From NCBI GenBank assembly GCA_964468375.1, contig CAYXUW010000128.1, positions 1 to 5,407 on the forward strand: 5,407 nucleotides of DNA, in the 5' to 3' direction. A program made the translations under genes and the position numbers. Origin of the DNA: CAYXUW01 sp964468375 (lineage in GTDB: Bacteria; Planctomycetota; Phycisphaerae; Sedimentisphaerales; Anaerobacaceae). The notes under the pieces are model-generated. The model worked only from the letters and a program-made list of their open reading frames with translations. It was not told the DNA's origin and searched no databases. Of this stretch, positions 1-5,407 are shown piece by piece (within the stretch, counting starts at the first letter, position 1; each line of letters opens with the position of its first letter).

Positions 1-760
1 GATAGCGCTCGGTAAATATATCCTCAAGGTTGATATTATATTTAACATTGCTGAATTCCATTTCAGTTTTACTTCCGGTTTTCAAATCCGATACTACTGA
101 TTTAACGGCCGTGGGGAATCCTTGAATCTCTTCTATCTTTACAGTTTGTATGATGCGGTAGGGTTGGCCGGTCTTGTCGTAATATTCCATTTTCATTGGG
201 ACGAAATTTTCGCGGTTTATCTCAACATTGTAGTAACTGAACTCCACAGTTTCGGGATTTTTGGGTATGTTTTTAATTACGAACAGCTTGTCTGTGATTT
301 GGATAAGCTCGTGCGTGTCTTCTTCCGGACTTCGGCCGGAGACATCTTCATACAGGAAATCAGAGCCGACAAAACTTGTGCGCTTATCGCTGGCGGCGAT
401 TCGCTTTACAAGGTCGAGGCTAGGCAGATACAGCCATCTGTCGTCATCGGTTTCCAGGTCGGCGTGCTTGTGCACCATAAAAACCATTTTTCGAACGTCG
501 GCGGGCTTTAGGAAATAAACGTAATAGTTCTGGTCGCCGCCGTCTTTAAGATCTTTTCTGAGTATTATAAATTCGCGATGCCTGATTTGTCCCTGCTTAT
601 CTGTTATTATCATTTTGACTTTTGCTTTTCCGTCGTTGCCCTGATAGTAGGCGGATATATTCGCCTTATCGACTATGGTCTTGACGTTGGGGGGCTCATC
701 AGCGGCCAAAAGTACCAGGGAAAAGGCAAGGATAGTTATGATTGCGGATATTGCTCTCAT
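1..760 (-). CDS. Outer-membrane lipoprotein-sorting-like periplasmic protein (COG2834, LolA-like), 3' end cut by window
   Basis: The frame is open from an ATG at 760 to the window edge, giving 253 residues without a stop. Residues 1-20 form a signal peptide: a short basic start, a hydrophobic core and a likely cleavage near LLAAD. No lipobox cysteine is present, so the mature protein should be soluble in the periplasm. Family hallmarks are visible: YFLKPADVR at about 82-90, DDRWLYLP at 106-113, a KR pair at 119-120 and GSDFLYED at 132-139. These fit the COG2834/LolA_like group often encoded beside RND/MMPL pumps, as here. The family is usually about 250-280 residues and the visible end (INLEDIFTERY) looks like its last strand, so probably only a few residues are missing. 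The start follows the DUF2892 stop by one base and has a GAGGTG ribosome site. An in-frame GTG at 772 is a less likely start. The inferred role is carrying a hydrophobic cargo for the pump; the cargo is unknown. Confidence 0.88.
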   Translation of the reverse strand, partial: MRAISAIITILAFSLVLLAADEPPNVKTIVDKANISAYYQGNDGKAKVKMIITDKQGQIRHREFIILRKDLKDGGDQNYYVYFLKPADVRKMVFMVHKHADLETDDDRWLYLPSLDLVKRIAASDKRTSFVGSDFLYEDVSGRSPEEDTHELIQITDKLFVIKNIPKNPETVEFSYYNVEINRENFVPMKMEYYDKTGQPYRIIQTVKIEEIQGFPTAVKSVVSDLKTGSKTEMEFSNVKYNINLEDIFTERY

Positions 761-761
761 T

Positions 762-971
762 TTACACCTCACTTTTGGAGCATTGTTTTTCAACGCCGAG
801 CTTTTTAAGTATGGACATCATCGGGCACCAATTGGTAAATGCCGACTGGAATAAATTCAGACCTACAAAGCCGGTGAAAAAGAGCCAGTATGGTGAATGA
901 TAGTGCGCGAGCAGGACGCTGGCGAGTATGAAAAATCCAGCTATGGCTCTTAAATATCTTTCTACAGTCAT
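762..971 (-). CDS. DUF2892 (YgaP-type) small inner-membrane protein
   Basis: This is a complete 69-residue protein. Two hydrophobic helices are evident at about residues 8-23 and 28-45. Between and after them is the DUF2892 pattern: an ER near the N-terminus (VERYLRAIAG), then GLNLFQSAFTNWCPMM at 37-52 and ILKKLGV at 54-60. The conserved cysteine of the family is C49, followed by proline; a second cysteine, C64, lies in the short tail. The same fold is the membrane part of E. coli YgaP, where it is joined to a rhodanese (sulfurtransferase) domain; here no rhodanese is attached. Biochemical function is not known for stand-alone members. The ATG shares one base with the RND stop (TAATG), so it is probably translated by coupling; its own ribosome site (AGAGAA-like) is weak. 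The family call is firm; any role with the pump is inferred from position only. Confidence 0.87.
   Translation of the reverse strand: MTVERYLRAIAGFFILASVLLAHYHSPYWLFFTGFVGLNLFQSAFTNWCPMMSILKKLGVEKQCSKSEV
765..770 (-). promoter_or_regulatory. Ribosome binding site GAGGTG for the LolA-like gene
   Basis: On the minus strand GAGGTG lies four bases before the ATG at 760 (six bases from its GAGG core). It sits inside the last codons of the DUF2892 gene. It supports the ATG at 760 as the start and indicates reinitiation or coupling after the upstream stop at 762-764. Confidence 0.7.
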
Positions 972-3817
972 TATTGATTCTCTTTCAAATTATCCTGTGT
1001 CATTTTGCAGGCCTGTCTTCTGGACATTACGCCGCAGAGCAGGGCCATAATCGGTATGGCTATTATACTAATCCAAGCCAGAGTATTCCAGCTGGCAACG
1101 GCAAACTGGTGCAGATTGACGGCCACTAAAATCACAGCAGCTGCCGATATAGTCGCACAGAAGGCACAGTTGCAGCCCGGTTTCATCGGTTCGGCGACGG
1201 TGCGGAAAAGTTTTTTCTCTAATATTTTGATGATGGCAGGCAACACCAAAAGAGTGACAGCACCGGAAGCGGCCATAATCGCACAGACGAAAATACCGAC
1301 CGTTTTATACGGCACCAGCGGCGCAGCCAGAAGCGGCAGGAAACCGATTGCGATTACTATGACATTTCTGCTTATAGCGGTGGCCGGCTCGCCGAACATT
1401 TCGGCCGAGGCCTTTTCCCAAGATTTGGTTTTTCGGTATTGCTCTCTGGCGCGTTCGAGGAAGTGTATCGCAAAATCGACGGCCATACCGAGCGTAAGCG
1501 CGCTTAACACGGCAACCGGCATATCGTAGTCTTTACCTATCAGTCCGATGATGCCGTAAATAACTACTATTGTAATAGTCAGGGGTGTCATACAAACAAG
1601 TCCCCAAAGCGGCGAGCGGAACAATATGGCCATCATAATAAATACAATTAGGAAGCTGCCTAAAAAGGACTGGAGCATCCCCCAGACCATTTTGTCCTGC
1701 CAGATGATGTTTATATATGTGAGCCCGGCCCAGTTATATTCGATGGGAACCGGCGGCGGATTTTCTTCGAAGAAATAATTCACGGCGTCGACGACTTTCT
1801 GCATATCTTTATTGTCGCCGCTGGTTAGCTGGAGCCATATATTGGCGTGCATATAGTCGTATGTAACGAGGTGCCAGAGGTCGTCGGGATTGTGGCTGCT
1901 CTGGAACTGTATCAGGCATTGGGCAACGGCGCCGGAGTTGTCGGGGACGACGAAGTTTTCTTTTTTGCCGTCGGTAAGCTCCTGATAAACTTTCTTGACA
2001 ACGTCGGCGACTGAATTGCTTTTGCCGACTACGCCGATGCGGGCAAGGTATTTTTGCAGGCGCTCGATATACCGCAGGGTCTCTGGCTGTTTGAAGATTT
2101 TAAGCCGTTCCTTTTCCAACTCGAAGAAGTCCGCTATTTCATACCATAAATCGACATCGTTTTCATCGGCTGTGTCGATTTTGCCGTAAGCAAAATCACT
2201 TAATTGCTCAAGTATCTCCTGTTTGCTTTTTGCTGCTGTTGCCTTTTCTAGAAGGACCCTCTGTGCTTCGGAAACAATGGAAATGGTGTTTGGAAACTCC
2301 TTTTTTAATTCAATACCTTTTTTAGCTAAACGCTTGTTTAGACCATCAATGTACTGACTTGAAATGCCTTCTTCCTGTGCAGCGCTTAGGACGAGATAGG
2401 CCATATAAGTTCCGCCGAAGTGTTTGTTCAATTCGATATCGGCCTGCCTTATGGGATGGCTTTTTGCGAACCACTTTACGGGGTTGTCGTTTATCTGGAT
2501 TTGTGAAATGCCGTAAACGGCGATAGCTGTGATTACCGAGATAATTATAAGGATTAGTTTTGCTCTGACGTAGGTAAAACGCCCGGTGGAATGCAGCAGT
2601 GAGGTAAGGACGGTTTTCTTTTCGCCATGCTGTGCGGCCAGACCAAAGTTTTCGAGGGTTTTGTCCTTGAGCATCATTATATATGCAGGGATGAAAGTAA
2701 CCGTGAATATCCAGGCAATCATAATACCGACGGCCACGAACACGCCGAAGACCTGCACGGGCGGAATCGGGGTGAGTGCGAGTGACGCAAAACCGGCGGC
2801 GGAGGTAAGCGAGGTATAGAGCATCGGCGTGAAGAGATTGCTCATAACCTCGGCGATGGTATTCTTTCTGCCGGTCTGCGGATTGTAGCGGTCGAAAAAT
2901 TCGGAAAGTATATGAACGGAATCTACTACCGCGATGGGCATAAGGAAAATCGGAATCATCGAGCTCATAATATGGACGGGGTAGCCGAGCCCGATTAGAA
3001 GGCCCATCGTGGAAATCACCGAGACTATCGCTATTATCATCGGCGAGATGACAAGGACCAGCTTGCGGAAGAACAACAGCATAAGGATAAAGATGACAAC
3101 CATTGCGAGCGGGGCGGAGACGGCCATTTGAATAAACATCTCGACGCCGAATGTGTCTTCGGCCACAGGCAGGCCGGTAATGTGGTATTTCTCATCGCCT
3201 GTAAAGTGAGCGATTTTTTCTTTTAGCTTGCTGTAGACCTTGTAGCTTAAATCCTTGCTGGTAAGAGGCAAATAGAGGCATATCGCTTTGCCGTTTTCGG
3301 AGACAATTGTTCCGTTGAGCAGGGGATTTGACATTGCTTTATCGCGGATTTGCAGCGCCTCCTCCGCGGTATCGGGCGGTTTCTGCATCAGCCATTCAAA
3401 CTTGACTTCGCCGGAGCCGCCCTGACCTATGTGGTCGACGGTCGAGGGTGCAAGGAGGTCAACTTCCACAACGCCTGTCTGCTCACCGGGGTTTTTTTCA
3501 TCAGGCCAGCGGAGTGTTTTTGCGAATTCTGTAAGTTCATAAACTCTGGCCAGCGAGGCGGGATTAAAAACGCCGTTGGGGTTTTTGTCATTAACGATAC
3601 CTACAACTACGATATCATTTAATGAGAACCGCTTTTTGGTTTGATTGTGAAAAACTCTGACTGCCTCGCCTTCTGAGAGCATATTTTCGGGGTCGGTGTC
3701 AATCCGAATGAGAGGTATGAACGCTCCCAGCGCAAGTGTAAACACCACCATTGCTGCGGTAATTAACTTGTAGTGTCTTATAGGATAATCTGTGAGTTTT
3801 TGCCTAAGCCCTACCAT
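971..3817 (-). CDS. RND/MMPL family transporter, HAE3 type (COG1033), with Cys-rich C-terminal extension
   Basis: This 948-residue inner-membrane pump has the classical two-fold RND layout. TM1 is at about 18-36, followed by a periplasmic loop to about 228 and a TM2-TM6 bundle at 229-381. TM7 is at about 418-440, followed by a second large loop to about 712 and TM8-TM12 at 713-866. The acidic residues expected for proton coupling are seen in both halves: D299 in AVVDSVHIL and D781 in GMAVDFAIHFLERARE. The second loop holds the family segment YIERLQKYLARIGVVGKS at 583-600. Members of this group, including hopanoid-type HpnN and MmpL-like pumps, move hydrophobic or lipid substrates; the substrate here cannot be read from sequence. 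After TM12 the protein continues for about 80 residues with CNCAFC (882-887), two more hydrophobic helices and cysteines 928 and 937, which is not part of the standard fold. The start is supported by a GAGGGT ribosome site and a one-base overlap with the permease stop. Confidence 0.93.
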   Translation of the reverse strand: MVGLRQKLTDYPIRHYKLITAAMVVFTLALGAFIPLIRIDTDPENMLSEGEAVRVFHNQTKKRFSLNDIVVVGIVNDKNPNGVFNPASLARVYELTEFAKTLRWPDEKNPGEQTGVVEVDLLAPSTVDHIGQGGSGEVKFEWLMQKPPDTAEEALQIRDKAMSNPLLNGTIVSENGKAICLYLPLTSKDLSYKVYSKLKEKIAHFTGDEKYHITGLPVAEDTFGVEMFIQMAVSAPLAMVVIFILMLLFFRKLVLVISPMIIAIVSVISTMGLLIGLGYPVHIMSSMIPIFLMPIAVVDSVHILSEFFDRYNPQTGRKNTIAEVMSNLFTPMLYTSLTSAAGFASLALTPIPPVQVFGVFVAVGIMIAWIFTVTFIPAYIMMLKDKTLENFGLAAQHGEKKTVLTSLLHSTGRFTYVRAKLILIIISVITAIAVYGISQIQINDNPVKWFAKSHPIRQADIELNKHFGGTYMAYLVLSAAQEEGISSQYIDGLNKRLAKKGIELKKEFPNTISIVSEAQRVLLEKATAAKSKQEILEQLSDFAYGKIDTADENDVDLWYEIADFFELEKERLKIFKQPETLRYIERLQKYLARIGVVGKSNSVADVVKKVYQELTDGKKENFVVPDNSGAVAQCLIQFQSSHNPDDLWHLVTYDYMHANIWLQLTSGDNKDMQKVVDAVNYFFEENPPPVPIEYNWAGLTYINIIWQDKMVWGMLQSFLGSFLIVFIMMAILFRSPLWGLVCMTPLTITIVVIYGIIGLIGKDYDMPVAVLSALTLGMAVDFAIHFLERAREQYRKTKSWEKASAEMFGEPATAISRNVIVIAIGFLPLLAAPLVPYKTVGIFVCAIMAASGAVTLLVLPAIIKILEKKLFRTVAEPMKPGCNCAFCATISAAAVILVAVNLHQFAVASWNTLAWISIIAIPIMALLCGVMSRRQACKMTQDNLKENQ

Positions 3818-4857
3818 TACGCACCCTCAGGAACTGAATGGTCTTCCATTTTGCTTTTTTTGCTCAAGGTGGCAACAGCCAGTATTACCAGAAGCAGAAC
3901 GGCTGATACGTTTTTGACGATTTCGGGGAGCATCCAGCCGGGACGGGCAACTATTTCAAAGTCGGTACCGGCAGCGATGAAATCAAGCAGAATACCGCTT
4001 AAAAGAGCGCATCCGGCGACGGCGACCAGATATGTAATTGCGGTTTTTCTACCCAGGATTTTCCAAATTGTTACGAAAGAGGCGGCGTTGGTGGCGGGGC
4101 CTGTCATAAGGAAGACCAGAGCAGCACCAGGGGTGAGTCCTTTTAGAATCAGAGCGGCAGCTACGGGCACCGAAGCGGTCGCACAGACATATACGGGTAT
4201 GCCTAAAAACATCATTACGACCATTGCGAAGATGCCGGTTCCGAGTTTTTCCGCAAAGTAGCCGTCCGGAATGAGTGCGGAGATAAAGGCGGCAATAAGC
4301 AGGCCGACGAACATTGCTTTGCCGATGTCTTGCGGCAGTGTAAGAAAGCCGTATTTTAATCCCCTTGCAATTTTTCTGTTCTCAGCGCCGCCGCGATGCT
4401 CGTCGGTACACTTAGGCGGGGCAGGTTGGCTGTCTCCTGGGGTTCGACTGAATATATTTGTCAAAACGCCGCCGACGATACCGGTTACAAGTGCAGCCAG
4501 AGGTCTGAAGACAGCAAAGACGGGCCCGAGAAGACTGAAGGTTACGAAGATGCTGTCCACACCGGTTTGGGGCGTTGACAGTAAAAATGCGATAGTGGAG
4601 CCCTTGCTGGCACCGTGTTTGTGCAGGGACATCGAGACAGGGATTACGCCGCAGGAGCATAACGGCAGGGGGATGCCGAAAATCGAAGCTTTGAGCAGTG
4701 GCCATATGCCGGGACCGCCGAGGTGCCTTTCGACGATACGCTGAGAAATGAGCACCGAAAGGATTCCGGCTACGAGAAAGCCGAATAATAAATAAGGCGA
4801 CATCTCGGCTACGGTAGCCCAGAAGTCTATAAGTATGGACACAGCAAAAGCATTCAT
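3817..4857 (-). CDS. ArsP/DUF318-type permease (COG0701), resembling SO_0444 Cu/Zn efflux transporters
   Basis: This complete 346-residue protein has about eight to ten hydrophobic helices. The family core appears twice, as expected for its internal duplication. The first half has GIPLPLCSCGVIPV at 61-74 and STPQTGVDS at 94-102. The second half has GIPVYVCATASVPV at 219-232 and MTGPATNAAS at 251-260. C67, C69 and C225 lie within these motifs and are the obvious metal or metalloid ligands. The HKHGASKGSTIAFLLSTP stretch at 79-96 is especially like SO_0444-type transporters, linked to copper/zinc efflux; ArsP-type organoarsenical exporters share the fold and cannot be excluded. The loop between the halves (about 138-165) is hydrophilic, with one cysteine (C150) and H154. 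The ATG at 4857 has only a weak GGGG-type ribosome site, and no in-frame alternative start lies in the 29-bp gap. The stop overlaps the RND start. No ArsR-type regulator lies in the window. Confidence 0.88.
   Translation of the reverse strand: MNAFAVSILIDFWATVAEMSPYLLFGFLVAGILSVLISQRIVERHLGGPGIWPLLKASIFGIPLPLCSCGVIPVSMSLHKHGASKGSTIAFLLSTPQTGVDSIFVTFSLLGPVFAVFRPLAALVTGIVGGVLTNIFSRTPGDSQPAPPKCTDEHRGGAENRKIARGLKYGFLTLPQDIGKAMFVGLLIAAFISALIPDGYFAEKLGTGIFAMVVMMFLGIPVYVCATASVPVAAALILKGLTPGAALVFLMTGPATNAASFVTIWKILGRKTAITYLVAVAGCALLSGILLDFIAAGTDFEIVARPGWMLPEIVKNVSAVLLLVILAVATLSKKSKMEDHSVPEGA
3823..3828 (-). promoter_or_regulatory. Ribosome binding site GAGGGT for the RND gene
   Basis: GAGGGT on the minus strand lies five bases before the ATG at 3817 and inside the last codons of the permease gene. 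With the TAATG overlap it fixes the RND start and suggests coupled translation of permease and pump. Confidence 0.65.
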
Positions 4858-4886
4858 AGTAAACCCCGCATTAGAGAATATGAAGT

Positions 4887-5407
4887 TTACTTCCCCAGGG
4901 CCTGAGCGAGGTCGTCAATTAAATCATCGACGTCTTCAATTCCAACCGCAAGCCGGAAGAGAGTATCGGTAATTCCGAGCTCATATCGCTGCTTTCGAGG
5001 GTAGTCGTAGTAGCTCACCAGTGCAGGATGAGTTATGAGCGTTTCGACGCCTCCCAGACTCGGGCCGATATAACAGAGTTTCAGAGCATCCAGAAATCTT
5101 TTCGCATTGCTGAGATTACCCTTTATGTCAAAGGTAACAACGCCCCCTCCGCCGGTCATCTGTGAGGTGGCAACTTTGTAATGGCTGTGGCTTTTCAAGA
5201 ACGGATAATAAACTTTTTTAACGCGAGGATGGTTCTCAAGAAATTCCGCGATTTTCAAGGCGGTTTCATTTTGCCTTTCAACGCGGAGAGGAAATGTCTT
5301 AAGACCTCGCAGCAAAAGATAACAGCAGTGGGGATCGATAAGTCCGCCCATCGATTTATGCAGGTCGCGTATCTTCTCAACCAGCTTTTCTCTTCCAAGG
5401 ACGGCGC
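4887..5407 (-). CDS. PLP-dependent trans-sulfuration enzyme (cystathionine gamma-synthase/lyase or methionine gamma-lyase family), C-terminal part
   Basis: The frame is open from the window edge to a TAA at 4887-4889, showing 173 complete residues. The methionine at 5351 is internal: the residues before it (VEKIRDLHKS) continue the family alignment. Recognisable C-terminal landmarks of the Cys/Met metabolism PLP family are DPHCCYLLLRGLKTF, an ENHPRVKKVYYPFLKSH segment, SLGGVETLITHPA and FRLAVGIEDVDDLIDDL. The arginine in FRLAVGIED corresponds to the residue that holds the substrate carboxylate. The PLP-binding lysine and most of the catalytic domain lie upstream of the window, so the exact reaction (cystathionine synthesis, its cleavage, or thiol/H2S release from methionine or cysteine) cannot be decided. 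The enzyme is cytosolic. It is 29 bp upstream of the permease on the same strand, so the two may share a transcript; no terminator hairpin is seen between them. Confidence 0.92.
   Translation of the reverse strand, partial: AVLGREKLVEKIRDLHKSMGGLIDPHCCYLLLRGLKTFPLRVERQNETALKIAEFLENHPRVKKVYYPFLKSHSHYKVATSQMTGGGGVVTFDIKGNLSNAKRFLDALKLCYIGPSLGGVETLITHPALVSYYDYPRKQRYELGITDTLFRLAVGIEDVDDLIDDLAQALGK

Noticed and set aside
122..518. Overlapping plus-strand open frames at the start of the window
   Set aside because: The minus strand here encodes the LolA-like protein with DDRWLYLP and GSDFLYED motifs, so the plus-strand frames are shadows.
1005..1529. Long plus-strand open frame antisense to the RND gene
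   Set aside because: It lies opposite a well-supported membrane protein with family motifs, and its product shows no recognisable domain. It is a shadow frame.
2300..2306. Minus-strand A AAA AAG slippery heptamer in the RND frame, with an AGG about ten bases upstream, reminiscent of dnaX frameshifting
   Set aside because: I see no stimulatory hairpin. A -1 shift would end at a stop about 30 codons later and truncate the pump, and the patch is AT-rich, so A-runs arise by chance.
4412..4705. Minus-strand open frame of 97 codons in another frame within the permease gene
   Set aside because: It overlaps the permease core motifs out of frame and yields an arginine- and cysteine-rich product typical of a shifted reading.
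3773..4744. Two plus-strand open frames (3773-4261 and 4271-4744) opposite the permease
   Set aside because: They are antisense to conserved permease motifs, and their translations have no family signature or ribosome site that I can see.
4854..4871. Five-codon minus-strand frame (MRGLL) whose stop overlaps the permease ATG, a possible leader peptide
   Set aside because: It is too short to distinguish from chance, has no clear ribosome site and no attenuator hairpin nearby.
4858..4886. Terminator or promoter in the only intergenic gap
   Set aside because: The 29 bases contain no inverted repeat with a T-run and no convincing -35/-10 pair.
4887..5351. Methionine at 5351 as the start of a short 154-residue enzyme
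   Set aside because: The frame stays open upstream to the window edge and the residues before it match the family, so this is an internal methionine of a gene cut by the window.

Overview
The window is a gene-dense stretch in which all five genes I can support lie on the minus strand. They read from the high coordinates towards position 1 with almost no intergenic DNA. The largest gap is 29 bp (4858-4886), and no tRNA, rRNA, CRISPR array, insertion sequence or convincing terminator is visible. The inner-membrane RND pump and the LolA-like secreted protein point to a Gram-negative, two-membrane bacterium of moderate GC content. The style of the RND protein made me think of anaerobic Planctomycetes (Phycisphaerae-like), but this is an impression, not a demonstrated assignment.

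In transcription order: (1) 4887-5407 is the C-terminal part of a PLP-dependent trans-sulfuration enzyme (cystathionine gamma-synthase/lyase or methionine gamma-lyase family), cut by the window edge. (2) 3817-4857 is a complete COG0701/ArsP-type permease resembling the SO_0444 Cu/Zn efflux group. (3) 971-3817 is a complete 948-residue RND/MMPL transporter of the HAE3 type (COG1033) with an unusual C-terminal extension rich in cysteine and membrane helices. (4) 762-971 is a 69-residue DUF2892 (YgaP-type) membrane protein. (5) 1-760 is a secreted outer-membrane lipoprotein-sorting-like protein (COG2834, LolA-like fold), missing only its last residues. This fifth gene is easily missed because it has no stop codon inside the window.

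Genes 2 to 5 are packed for translational coupling. Two junctions are TAATG with a one-base overlap, and the third is TAA-A-ATG. The pairing of an HAE3 pump with a LolA-like periplasmic protein recurs in bacteria and suggests removal of a hydrophobic or lipid-like substrate from the inner membrane and its passage through the periplasm. The upstream metal/metalloid-type permease, the small DUF2892 protein and the CxCxxC cluster on the RND C-terminus hint that metal or thiol chemistry is tied to this export unit. That link is inference. No regulator and no promoter are visible; the promoter for the block probably lies upstream of position 5407.
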